Source of the DNA: Methanocella arvoryzae MRE50
Lineage (GTDB): Archaea; Halobacteriota; Methanocellia; Methanocellales; Methanocellaceae
Direction: 5' to 3'
Assembly (NCBI RefSeq): GCF_000063445.1
Contig: NC_009464.1
Coordinates: 1,302,001-1,366,000 of the forward strand
Length of the DNA stretch: 64,000 bases
A program made the position numbers and the translations under genes. The notes below the pieces were generated by a model. The model had not been told where the DNA came from. It did no database searches and saw only the letters and a list, made by a program, of their open reading frames with translations. Shown here in pieces: positions 44,219 through 52,002 of the stretch. Position 1 is the first letter of the stretch. Every line of letters begins with the position of its first letter.

Positions 44219-44821
44219 TCAGTTGATGTTCACCATGCTGCCCTTGATGTTAACGGTGCCCGAGCCCTTCAGATTCAGGTCGCCTCCGGCCTCGATGGTC
44301 GTGTCCCCGCCGGACCTGATCCTCACGTCGCCTCCGGCCTCGACTACCACGTCACCGTCCTTCTCGATCGTCAGCTTCGAGCCCCCGAGCGATATGTCTA
44401 CCTGGTCGTCCTTGATGGTGACCTCGGTGCCGCCGGGGAACTTCAGGTAGAGCCTGCGCAGGCTGCTGTCCTCGTCTCCCCGCTGCTCGAAGACAATCTC
44501 GCCCGTGTTGTTGAGTGGCGGCCGGTCCTCCGAATTGTACAGCCGGCCGATCACGATGGGAGCGTGGATGCTGCCGTTGACGAAGGCCAGCAAGACCAGG
44601 TCGCCGGCCTTCGGGGCGCAGGCCAGGCCTACGATCTGAGTAGCTACGGGCACGTTCCGCAGCTCCAGCTCGGTCGTTTTCAGCATCACGTTACACGCGT
44701 AGTTATCCCGATCGCCGCTGTCGGCATGGGAGAAGACCGAGGTCACGATGCCCAGCTCGATAGTCCGGAGTTTGCGTAGCTCATTGCCGGCTACTTTCTG
44801 GATGATCTCAATGCTGTTCAC
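44219..44821 (-). CDS. Spike protein gpV-like (baseplate assembly protein V)
   Basis: The 200-residue protein has an OB-fold N-terminus (LGIVTSVFSHADSGDRDNYACNVML, PVATQIVGLACAPKAGDLVLLAFVNGSIHAPIVIGRLYNSEDRPP). The C-terminal repeats are typical of a triple beta-helix (SGGDTTIEAGGDLNLKGSG, EKDGDVVVEAGGDVRI). It forms the membrane-piercing spike below the hub. The length is close to P2 gpV. It overlaps the preceding coiled-coil gene by four bases. Confidence 0.9.
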   Translation of the reverse strand: MNSIEIIQKVAGNELRKLRTIELGIVTSVFSHADSGDRDNYACNVMLKTTELELRNVPVATQIVGLACAPKAGDLVLLAFVNGSIHAPIVIGRLYNSEDRPPLNNTGEIVFEQRGDEDSSLRRLYLKFPGGTEVTIKDDQVDISLGGSKLTIEKDGDVVVEAGGDVRIRSGGDTTIEAGGDLNLKGSGTVNIKGSMVNIN

Positions 44822-45267
44822 TTGACCTCTCCCCTGGCCTGCGCCTCGATCTTCTGGATCAGCGACATGACTGCGTCGCCTTTCGCCCTGACCTCGGAAG
44901 CCCGGTCCTGCACGCTGTTTTTCGCCTTGATAGCCAGCGCCTTCTGGTCGGAGATCAGGCCTATGCCGTCTTTTTTCGCCCTCTGGCCTGCCAGCTCTTT
45001 CAGCTCCAGGAGTTTCCGGGCTGCGTCAGCCTTCTGCTGCGCCGCCTCGGTGGTGGCTTTCAGCTGTTGCTGCTTCTGCTGGAGCATCCTGACAGGGGCT
45101 TCGGCTTTCTGCTTTGCGGCCTCGATCGCCCTCTTCATTTCCTCGATGGGCGAGAGCGTCTGGCTTTTGAGCTCCGACAGCTTCGCTTCGGGCATCCCCT
45201 GCAGCTTCTTCGCCGTGTCCAGTGCATCCTTTCCGCTCCTGCCCAGGTCTTTGATATCGTCGATCAT
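44818..45267 (-). CDS. Contractile-machine operon: free coiled-coil protein
   Basis: The 149 residues are almost entirely predicted coiled coil, rich in Ala, Lys, Glu and Gln (SPIEEMKRAIEAAKQKAEAPVRMLQQKQQQLKATTEAAQQKADAARKLLELKELAGQRAKK). It belongs to no family I recognise. It sits between the hub, whose C-terminus is a similar coiled coil, and the spike, so it may bundle with the hub extension. It could also be a scaffold or cargo carrier. The gap to the hub gene is 6 bases. Confidence 0.7.
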   Translation of the reverse strand: MIDDIKDLGRSGKDALDTAKKLQGMPEAKLSELKSQTLSPIEEMKRAIEAAKQKAEAPVRMLQQKQQQLKATTEAAQQKADAARKLLELKELAGQRAKKDGIGLISDQKALAIKAKNSVQDRASEVRAKGDAVMSLIQKIEAQARGEVK

Positions 45268-45273
45268 ATTGAC

Positions 45274-47040
45274 TCACTCCAGCCCTGCCATCTTCCGGCC
45301 TTCCATCACGGCCTCTCTTGCCGAGCCATAGGCTTTGTTCAGGCTGTCGATGGCCTCGTTTGCCTCCCGCTTCGCGTCGTCCGCCTTCTTCCTCGCCCGG
45401 GAGTAGTCCTCGTTCGCGGCGGCGATGATGTCTTCAGCCGTCTTTCTGGCGGCATCGATTTCAGCCTGGGCTTCCCGGGCGGTATCCTCGATCTTCTTTT
45501 TGCCTTCCTCAGAAGCCTTCTCGATCTCGTCATCGATCTTCTCGAGCTCTTCTCTTGCCTGTGTAAGCCGCCCCTCGGCCTCTTTCAGCTTTCTCTTCAA
45601 TTCTTCGGAGGAACTTTCGATAGCTTCCCCTGCAATCTGCAGCCTGATCTCGTTGTAGTCCTGCTCGCACTCTGCCACCTGATCGGCTGCCATCTGCCGC
45701 AGGCCCTGGTATTCCTGCAGGACTTCCTCGAGCACCCGGAGCATCTGCGCCTTCTGCTTTTCCAGCTCTTCTTTTAGCCCGTCGGCCGTGGACAGAGGCT
45801 CCCTGGCTGCCGCCAGCGCCTGCTCGTGGGCGGCGTCTGCCTCTTTCAGGAGCTGATCGGCCATCCTGTCGATCTCGGTCCTGGCCTCGCTTACCTTCCG
45901 GAGCATCTCATCCAGCGAGCTTTCCGCGGCGTCCAGCGCCTCTACCAGCGCTTCTCTGGCGCTCTCCAGCTCGTCTCTGGCCTTCTGGAGCATCTCCTCC
46001 ATGAACGACGGCTTCTTCGGCGGGGCCGGTACGGGAGGCTTCTCGACTACCGGAGGCTCGGACTTCGAGACCTTCGGGGGCCTGACCCACTCGATAGCTG
46101 ACATGAAGCCCCGCTCTCCCCCGAAAGTGTGGGTGACCCTGACGACCTTGAAGTCCCCGTTCATCCTGGCATCGGGGGCTTCCTTGATCCTGATCGTGCT
46201 GCACAGGCCGGCTTTTGGCACCCCGATCGCCTTGACGGTGCCGGACAGGGATACGGCGTGCTTCTCGAGGTAGTTCCGGGCCACCTGGTCGGCTGTGTCC
46301 TTGTCCCTTATAGCAGGATTGGTGATCAGGTGCCCGTCCTCGTCCCCGCACGAGCCGCCCATCGTCTTCTTGGAGAGCCAGTGGGAGGTGTCGTCGCCCA
46401 TCGAGCTCGCCGGGCTCTCTTCGAACACCCTCACCCCGGATACCCGGGGGTTAGTCTCCTGCACGCTCACGTCGACGATATCCCTGCCGTACCTGAGGGT
46501 TATCGGCTTCTGCTCCTCGTACTTTTTAAAGATCAGGTGGCCTTCGGCATTCAGGAAGAGATCGCAGCCCGATAGTTCGGCCAGCTCCCGAAGGTGCTGG
46601 TAGGCGGTCTTGCTGTCGTCGATCACGTACGAGGGAAAGCTCAGGCCATCGTCGGGTTCCTTGACCGCCAGGCCGGCTCTGCCGGCGATATCCTCTACGA
46701 TGGCGCCGGCCGCCTGCTTCTCGTAGACCTGGTTGATGCGTTTACGGGCGAGCAGCGACGCCAGGCTGAGGCAGGTGATCGTCGCCCCTGAAACAGCGGG
46801 GTCCACCGAATCCACGCCACCGGTGAAGACTTTAGTGTTGCTGCCGTCGAAGCCCAGCTCCACCGAGACTTCGTCACCCCTCTTCACGGCACCGATCAGC
46901 GGGCCGTTATTCACCAGTATTTTACAGATGTCGATGGGGACGTCGAGAGCGAGGTCTACCTCGATGCCCACGATGTCCGTGGCCGAGGACGGCTCGATGG
47001 TCTGAGACCCGAGCTTGATCTTATAGGACGGCTTCTGCAT
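45274..47040 (-). CDS. Hub protein gpD/gp27-like with long C-terminal coiled coil
   Basis: Residues 1-320 match the late-control-gene-D/gp27 hub family (YKIKLGSQTIEPSSATDIVGIEVDLALDVPIDICKILVNN, GDEVSVELGF...KVFTGGVDSV, VARNYLEKHAVSLSGTVKAIGVPKAGLCSTIRI). Residues 321-344 are a Pro/Lys linker (EPPVVEKPPVPAPPKKP). Residues 345-588 are about 240 residues of predicted coiled coil rich in Ala, Glu, Arg and Lys. Ordinary gpD proteins end near the first domain (about 330-390 residues), so the extension is unusual. It may fill the tube lumen or hold cargo; that is inference. Confidence 0.88.
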   Translation of the reverse strand: MQKPSYKIKLGSQTIEPSSATDIVGIEVDLALDVPIDICKILVNNGPLIGAVKRGDEVSVELGFDGSNTKVFTGGVDSVDPAVSGATITCLSLASLLARKRINQVYEKQAAGAIVEDIAGRAGLAVKEPDDGLSFPSYVIDDSKTAYQHLRELAELSGCDLFLNAEGHLIFKKYEEQKPITLRYGRDIVDVSVQETNPRVSGVRVFEESPASSMGDDTSHWLSKKTMGGSCGDEDGHLITNPAIRDKDTADQVARNYLEKHAVSLSGTVKAIGVPKAGLCSTIRIKEAPDARMNGDFKVVRVTHTFGGERGFMSAIEWVRPPKVSKSEPPVVEKPPVPAPPKKPSFMEEMLQKARDELESAREALVEALDAAESSLDEMLRKVSEARTEIDRMADQLLKEADAAHEQALAAAREPLSTADGLKEELEKQKAQMLRVLEEVLQEYQGLRQMAADQVAECEQDYNEIRLQIAGEAIESSSEELKRKLKEAEGRLTQAREELEKIDDEIEKASEEGKKKIEDTAREAQAEIDAARKTAEDIIAAANEDYSRARKKADDAKREANEAIDSLNKAYGSAREAVMEGRKMAGLE

Positions 47041-47047
47041 TTCTCGC

Positions 47048-47941
47048 TCACTCGCCCGCTTTCAGAGATCGGATTCCTCCGGTAGCCTGTATGGTAACGT
47101 CTTCTTCGTCTACCACTTCTTCCAGGACTGCCGTGTCCGATCTTGCGGCTTTGCCGCCGGCTCCGGCATCTCCTGCCCCACCCGCAGTCCCGGCCCGGCG
47201 GGCTTCTTCGCTCAGCCCAGCCTCGCCTGCCGGCCCGGTGGTCTCTTCGCCACTTACCTCAATAGTCCGGGTCATGCCCTCGTATGCCGGGTCGTTGACG
47301 CTGACCTCGTACTGGCCCGGTGGCAGTTCCTCGACGTAGTAGTCTCCGTTCTCGTCCGTGGTGACGCTGTACTCCCCGAACATGCCGGCGATGATGACTT
47401 CCTTTCCCGCGACGGGCTTGCCATCCCCGTCCTTCACGCTGCCTTTCACCTGGCTCTTCGTGTCGGCAGCCTTCTTCGCCTCCGCCTGTGCCCACTCCTC
47501 CGCTTCCTCATCCTGCGAGGGCGGCGTGGTCGGCTCCGGGGGAGGCTCCTTGAATTCCCGGAGCACGATGGAGTACTCGAAGTGATCGATCAGCTCTGTG
47601 GTCTCGGTGATGACCAGCTCCTGTATGATCACTTTAGTGACGTCCGCCGCCCCGGTGATATCCGAATTGAACGACACGGGGGTGCCGCCCTTGTACCTGG
47701 CCCTGATGTTTTCCAGCACGCCTTTAGCTCCCTTGCCCGTGATCAGCCCTTCGAAGGAGATGAGCACAGCGCTCCTGCCGAGGTTCTGGAAGGTGCTGCC
47801 CTCCATGCCCGGCACTTCGTAGGCCATCACGTTACGCCTGTCCGTGGTAGTGATCCGCCGGATGTTGCGGACCTCCTGCTGCCCTCCCGTGCCCCCGTAG
47901 ACCGTGGTGGCGAGCGGTATGCCGTCCAGCTCGATCTTCAC
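47048..47941 (-). CDS. DNA-circularisation-N-like hub-associated protein with carboxypeptidase-regulatory-type domain
   Basis: Residues 1-130 resemble the N-terminal domain of the DNA_circ family placed between tape measure and hub in Mu-like tails (MKIELDGIPLATTVYGGTGGQQEVRNIRRITTTDRRNVMAYEVPGMEG). Residues 165-231 form a carboxypeptidase-regulatory/Cna-B-like sandwich (VKGSVKDGDGKPVAGKEV, VTTDENGDYYVEELPPGQYEV). The C-terminus is Gly/Ala-rich and acidic. The Ig-like insertion in a tail component may be surface exposed. The gene starts directly at the tape-measure stop. Confidence 0.7.
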   Translation of the reverse strand: MKIELDGIPLATTVYGGTGGQQEVRNIRRITTTDRRNVMAYEVPGMEGSTFQNLGRSAVLISFEGLITGKGAKGVLENIRARYKGGTPVSFNSDITGAADVTKVIIQELVITETTELIDHFEYSIVLREFKEPPPEPTTPPSQDEEAEEWAQAEAKKAADTKSQVKGSVKDGDGKPVAGKEVIIAGMFGEYSVTTDENGDYYVEELPPGQYEVSVNDPAYEGMTRTIEVSGEETTGPAGEAGLSEEARRAGTAGGAGDAGAGGKAARSDTAVLEEVVDEEDVTIQATGGIRSLKAGE

Positions 47942-49396
47942 TTACATGCCTCCGTACCTTTTGAGCTCCTCAGAGAGGATCTGGCCGATCTTCCGGCCCA
48001 GTTCCTTCATCTCCGCCTCCTCGGACCCGCCGCTGACATTGACGGTGATGTTGAACGTGTTGTTGAAGTTCGCCGTGTGCGAGACCGGCTTCTCCTTCTC
48101 CGCCGGAGCCACCTGAACGCTGCCTATCGCCGGCAGCAGACCCCTCGGGACATTCCTGACCGGCGCAAGCTGCGGGGCGGCCGAAGTCATCCGGGCCACC
48201 ACACTGTCAGCCATCTGAGTGAACACCTCGATCGGGGTTCGGATTGCTTCGTATGTCCTGATATCCATGCTACCATGGCCTGCAGGGAGGGTGGAGCCGT
48301 AGTTGAAGATAGAGCGATCGGAAATAGTACCATTTTCAGTCACGCCGGACAAGTATAGCGATTCCATGAGGTGCTGGTGCATGACATCGCCCAGGCTGAC
48401 TACCTGTTCTATAAGATTGATCGAGCTGTGTCCGCCCGGATGGTAGATCGTCGTGTCCACGCGGGTGATCGTACTGGCGGTACGGCTATTATCCAATATC
48501 TCTGTGCTAAAAATGCTGTCCCGGATGATCGATTCTGCTCCCGCCATTTCGATTGCCTCGACCATCTGCTCTGCTACGGAACTTGTCCCGGACGCCAGTT
48601 CTGTCAGCCTGCTGATCGACTGCAGGTGATCAGATACGGTCTCCCGGGGCTGTGACTGAGCCAGTGCTGAGGCCAGCGTTTCCCGGGACATGGCGACTGA
48701 TTGGTTATATGCCTCGGCGCTGTCCGGCACTATGGAAGCAGCCTCCTCGGCTCTTGCTCTCGCCTCTTCCAGCGCCTTTTTGCGGGGGACGAAAGACGGT
48801 ATGTCCAGAGTTCTTCCGGCGCGGACCGCCTCTCTCCTCGCCTGAACGGGCCCGGCCCCGGGTAACCGGCTTTCAGGGGCGGCTTCGTTAGAATTAGAGT
48901 GTATCTGCGCATGCATCCCGGCCTCAGAGCTGTCGGCTATCGGGACCACGCTCTCGCTCACTTGCTCGATTGTGCGGATGGCATCCGACGCTTTCCTCAG
49001 GTCTTCCAGAACAGAGCTAATTTCATGGCCTTCAGTGGCGGGCGCTGCTATCGACACACTGGCGCTGCCGTACGCGCTGGTAAGTGTGCTGCCGGCCGTG
49101 TAAAAATCGCCACCTTGCTCGAGGGTATTGAATATCTGCTCTATCGTTGACAGCGCCAGGTTGAGGCTGACAGTCACGCTCTGGCTATCCTGCGCTCCAC
49201 CCGGCTCAGAGGGTTCGACATCCTCCTCTTCATTTTCTACCGCCGGGAGCCTGAACTCAACCAGCATCGCCGACATGCCCTCCAGCTGTGCCTGGATCTG
49301 GTCGGCCATATCCAGAAAGTGCTGTACTGCATCCGGCTCCCTTATGGCTGAGTCGATGGCTTCCACTGCGTCTCTCCGGGGATCGTCCATGGTCAT
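47942..49396 (-). CDS. Tape measure protein
   Basis: The 484-residue, mainly alpha-helical protein is placed between chaperone and hub genes. Its C-terminus (TANFNNTFNITVNVSGGSEEAEMKELGRKIGQILSEELKRYGGM) is a typical tape-measure ending. Tape measures set tail length. At about 1.5 angstrom per residue, the usual rule, 484 residues would give a tube of roughly 70 nm, which is short. It starts in a four-base overlap with the second chaperone frame. No clear transmembrane segment is visible. Confidence 0.8.
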   Translation of the reverse strand: MTMDDPRRDAVEAIDSAIREPDAVQHFLDMADQIQAQLEGMSAMLVEFRLPAVENEEEDVEPSEPGGAQDSQSVTVSLNLALSTIEQIFNTLEQGGDFYTAGSTLTSAYGSASVSIAAPATEGHEISSVLEDLRKASDAIRTIEQVSESVVPIADSSEAGMHAQIHSNSNEAAPESRLPGAGPVQARREAVRAGRTLDIPSFVPRKKALEEARARAEEAASIVPDSAEAYNQSVAMSRETLASALAQSQPRETVSDHLQSISRLTELASGTSSVAEQMVEAIEMAGAESIIRDSIFSTEILDNSRTASTITRVDTTIYHPGGHSSINLIEQVVSLGDVMHQHLMESLYLSGVTENGTISDRSIFNYGSTLPAGHGSMDIRTYEAIRTPIEVFTQMADSVVARMTSAAPQLAPVRNVPRGLLPAIGSVQVAPAEKEKPVSHTANFNNTFNITVNVSGGSEEAEMKELGRKIGQILSEELKRYGGM

Positions 49397-49614
49397 TCCG
49401 TATCTACGTCGTCGTCGGTGAAGATGATCCGGTTCACTCCGGCCTCCTCTGACCTGACTGCGGCTTCCTTTTCCAGCCTGTCTACCAGCGCTGCGACTAA
49501 AAAGCTGACCTGAGGCCTGGTGAGGTCCGCGGGCCGATCGGCCAGCTTGTAGCCGTAGTCCAGACAGAGGACTGCCAGCTCCTGGCCTTCCGGCGACTCG
49601 ACGAACCTATCCAT
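49393..49614 (-). CDS. Second tail assembly chaperone frame
   Basis: The 73 residues (DRFVESPEGQELAVLCLDYGYKLADRPADLTRPQVSFLVAALVDRLEKEAAVRSEEAG) overlap the previous gene's stop by eight bases in the other frame. It overlaps the tape-measure start by four bases. Position and overlap are as in the paired tail-assembly-chaperone genes of phages, where the second product is often made only as a frameshift fusion to the first. An independent ATG exists, so separate translation is also possible. Confidence 0.7.
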   Translation of the reverse strand: MDRFVESPEGQELAVLCLDYGYKLADRPADLTRPQVSFLVAALVDRLEKEAAVRSEEAGVNRIIFTDDDVDTE

Positions 49615-49951
49615 CTCTATTCTTTTTTTTTACCGACGCCCCGGGGACGATGCCGCTGAGCTCGAGGATGCGGGTGCCGATCGCCTCGGGCACCCCGAAC
49701 TTCATCTCGGCGACTTCCTCCGGGGTCAGCTTCGGCTCCACCATGCCCATGGATGTCACCAGCCGGAGCGCCCTGAAATTGCGGGAAGGGTCGGGTTTGC
49801 CCGGCTCCCCGGCGCCCGCGATGGCGAAGACTTCGCTGAGCTCTCCGTCGGTGAGCGGCCGGATGACTACTTCAGCATCGTAGCCTTCGACGTGAACGGC
49901 CTCCCTGCGGTCTTTCCCCCGCAGGATGTCCTCCTTGGTCAGCCTCTTCAT
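49607..49951 (-). CDS. Tail assembly chaperone (XkdN-like), first frame
   Basis: The 114 residues (KRLTKEDILRGKDRREAVHVEGYDAEVVIRPLTDGELSEVFAIAG, PKLTPEEVAEMKFGVPEAIGTRILELSGIVPG) match the first chaperone gene found between tube and tape measure in Mu/PBSX-like tails. It keeps the tape measure soluble during assembly. The last codons (GTA AAA AAA AAG) contain an A9 run just before the stop, directly upstream of the overlapping second frame. Confidence 0.8.
   Translation of the reverse strand: MKRLTKEDILRGKDRREAVHVEGYDAEVVIRPLTDGELSEVFAIAGAGEPGKPDPSRNFRALRLVTSMGMVEPKLTPEEVAEMKFGVPEAIGTRILELSGIVPGASVKKKNRDG
49623..49631 (-). other. A9 run at the chaperone frame junction: candidate frameshift site
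   Basis: On the minus strand GTAAAAAAAAAG spans the end of the first chaperone frame. A +1 (or -2) shift here would enter the second frame after its upstream TAA and fuse the products as ...SVKKRIEMDRFVESPEG. Paired chaperone frameshifting is conserved in many tailed phages; Mu uses -2. Confidence 0.5.
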
Positions 49952-49968
49952 TCAGCCGATGCCCCTGC

Positions 49969-50364
49969 TTAGCTCTCGCCCTGGATATCCTCGGCGTTGA
50001 ACGTGTACGCTGACAGGCCCACGCCGTTCACATCCATGCTGAAGGTGCGGTCCTCGATGAAGACGTTGGTGAAGGTGAGAGCTTTGGTAGTCTCTCCCTT
50101 CTTCAGCGAGACCACGATGTTGACCGGGTTCGCGTAGTCTGCCTTGTGGACCAGGCTGTCCAGCTTGTTGCTGGCTGACTTGACCTTGATGGTCCCCGTC
50201 ACGACCTTATTGCCGTAGTTGACGCCCGTCCGCAGGTGCGAGTTGAACGAGTACACGTAGCTCATGTTTCTGTTCACCTTGTAGTCGATGGACTGGACGC
50301 CCTCGATCACTTCGTCGCCCACCTGGACGGTGCTTTCCGAAGAAGAATATAAGTTGATCGCCAT
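49969..50364 (-). CDS. Tail tube protein
   Basis: The 131-residue protein has the length and beta-rich pattern of contractile-tail tube proteins: MAINLYSSSESTVQVGDEVIEGVQSIDYKVNRNMSYVYSFNSHLRTGVNYGNKVVTGTIKVKSASNKLD...YTFNAEDIQGES. It directly follows the sheath gene with a 12-base gap, the universal sheath-tube order. It forms the inner tube through which the spike and any cargo pass. Confidence 0.85.
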   Translation of the reverse strand: MAINLYSSSESTVQVGDEVIEGVQSIDYKVNRNMSYVYSFNSHLRTGVNYGNKVVTGTIKVKSASNKLDSLVHKADYANPVNIVVSLKKGETTKALTFTNVFIEDRTFSMDVNGVGLSAYTFNAEDIQGES

Positions 50365-50376
50365 GATTTACCCCCC

Positions 50377-51714
50377 CTAAGCCTCCACCTTGATCGTCGC
50401 GTAGATGAAGTCGATCGCCCTGACCGGCCTCACCGCGAGATTGACTCGCACGATACCCTGCGCGAAGTCCATCTCCGAGCTGTACACGTCCAGGAGGAAC
50501 GCCGGCTCCTTGCCATCGGTGCTCGGCACGATGGCGTTCTCCCTCTCCATCTGGGTCAGGAACGCAGTGATGTTGCCCTTCAGGGCCATCCTGCCGTTCT
50601 CGTTGTTCAGCGTGCCGATGAAGAGGTCTGAGATGTTCTTGACGCCGCGGACTGCGTGGTCCGCCACCCGGGTCACGCTGATCTGCTCCTTGCTGGTCGA
50701 GATGCCCTTGACTACCACGATGCCCCGGCCGCGCTGTGCCTCCAGGGGCAGGACGCCGGCTTTGAGCATCTCCATCTGCTCGGACGGCGTATAGTTAGCC
50801 TCCAGCTTAGGTAGACCGCTGACGGGCTTGAAGGTGGGCGACTCGTAGTAGTTGAGCTTGCTGATCAGGCCTGCGACTGCACCTGTGCATCCGTAAGGTG
50901 CGACTAAGACGAACCTGTCGCTGGCCAGCGTCTTCGTCCTGGCACAGATGTCCCTGACGCTCTCGCCGCTCGCCACGGTGCCGAGGCCGATCCGGTTCCG
51001 GGCCTCCAGGCTCATCTTCATGCAGTGGGCCTCGACCAGCGCGTGGATCTCCGGGTCGGTGACGTCACAGGCCACCACGAGGTCGATGTCCGGCTCGCCC
51101 TCGAGCTTCTCCAGGGCCGCCTCGTAGTCTTCCTTGCTGATGACGCCGGTGACTCCGCCGGCGAGGCTGGCCTCAACAGGGGCAGGGTTGTTGTTCGGGG
51201 CCTTGGACGAGGACTTCAAATCCTGCGCGGTAACCAGCGCTGACTTCCTGTTGATCGTCTCGACGGTCTCCATGTCAATGCGGTCGTAGATCTCGATGTT
51301 CGCACCATCCGAGATCATGATCTTCACCGCGTCGCCCTCGGGCTCGTCCTCGACCTTGACGCTGATGACGTTGCCGTCTTCGCCCATGGACTTAGACGTC
51401 AGCAGGAGGGTGTCCCTGCCCTTTCTGTCTTTGAGAAGCAGGCTGGCTTTCGTGCCGTTCCTGCCGGCGATGGGCACCACGAAAACCTGAAAAACGCCAT
51501 TCTGGAAGGCCTGCCTGACGTCCTTCGTGACTGAGAACTTGTCGCTCGCGCCGAATTTGTCGGCGAACTCTGCATAGCTGCTCACCGGGGTGGGCACCAG
51601 AGGCTCACCCTTCTCGGTCGTGCCGATCATAGCTACGACCCCTGACGGGTTGAGCTGCTGGGGCACGATCTCCTTGATTACCTGAATCTCCACACCTGGA
51701 ACTATCCGGGTCAT
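50377..51714 (-). CDS. Contractile tail sheath protein
   Basis: The ATG at 51714 has GGATGG eight bases upstream; an in-frame ATG at 51726 overlaps that site. The 445 residues match the phage tail-sheath family: an N-terminal handshake strand (TRIVPGVEIQVIKEIVPQ), SGVVAMIGTTEKGEP, a central subtilisin-like domain (DIDLVVACDVTDPEIHALVEAHC), and the C-terminal linker domain (NENGRMALKGNITAFLTQMERENAIV...AVRPVRAIDFIYATIKVEA). Sheath contraction drives the tube through a target envelope. It is the first gene of a 15-gene, tightly packed operon. Confidence 0.95.
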   Translation of the reverse strand: MTRIVPGVEIQVIKEIVPQQLNPSGVVAMIGTTEKGEPLVPTPVSSYAEFADKFGASDKFSVTKDVRQAFQNGVFQVFVVPIAGRNGTKASLLLKDRKGRDTLLLTSKSMGEDGNVISVKVEDEPEGDAVKIMISDGANIEIYDRIDMETVETINRKSALVTAQDLKSSSKAPNNNPAPVEASLAGGVTGVISKEDYEAALEKLEGEPDIDLVVACDVTDPEIHALVEAHCMKMSLEARNRIGLGTVASGESVRDICARTKTLASDRFVLVAPYGCTGAVAGLISKLNYYESPTFKPVSGLPKLEANYTPSEQMEMLKAGVLPLEAQRGRGIVVVKGISTSKEQISVTRVADHAVRGVKNISDLFIGTLNNENGRMALKGNITAFLTQMERENAIVPSTDGKEPAFLLDVYSSEMDFAQGIVRVNLAVRPVRAIDFIYATIKVEA

Positions 51715-51720
51715 ACCACA

Positions 51721-51845
51721 CACCATCCATAATGGTGCCGCCAGCTACTGGCGGTCTTACCATGATACCCGGCGATAAACCGCGCGGACGCCCGCCATAA
51801 TCGGGAGCCATGTCGGTTTTAAACGCCTGTACCTCAATATATTGA
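51721..51845 (-). promoter_or_regulatory. Leader of the contractile operon: hairpins at the sheath start and AT palindrome
   Basis: On the minus strand CCGCCAG-TAG-CTGGCGG (51738-51754) and, adjoining it, CACCAT-TATGG-ATGGTG (51721-51737) form two neighbouring stems. The second contains the first ATG and the ribosome site. Upstream, TCAATATATTGA (51834-51845) is a perfect palindrome with TATA character. A second box A candidate (AATTATATAAC) lies at about 51863-51873. The leader is about 100-130 bases long. Confidence 0.55.
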
Positions 51846-51915
51846 AGTCTAGGAGTCTGCCGTTATATAATTTTCTAGTATAGTATCAGAAATGATAGCA
51901 CAAGTGGAGCGCCAT

Positions 51916-51962
51916 CGTGGTCGCGATATTCTCATTATCGCAGGTGTCCGGGCATGGCTGCT
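51916..51962 (+). pseudogene. Relic of a small membrane-peptide gene
   Basis: GTGGTCGCGATATTCTCATT and the following bases encode VVAIFSLSQVSGHGCLT. This parallels IAIFSLSQGSGQAFPTS of the peptide gene at 37619-37783, and the DNA is also closely alike. There is no start codon or membrane helix, so this is a fragment in the gap between the sheath gene and the chemoreceptor-like gene. Confidence 0.5.
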
Positions 51963-52002
51963 TAACCACAGTAAGTTAACACCTTAAAAATTTAGTAGCG
52001 AA

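Noticed and set aside
39517-51714. Complete prophage
   Set aside because: Only tail and baseplate genes are present. No capsid, portal, terminase, integrase, replication or lysis gene was found, and no attachment-site repeat at the edges.
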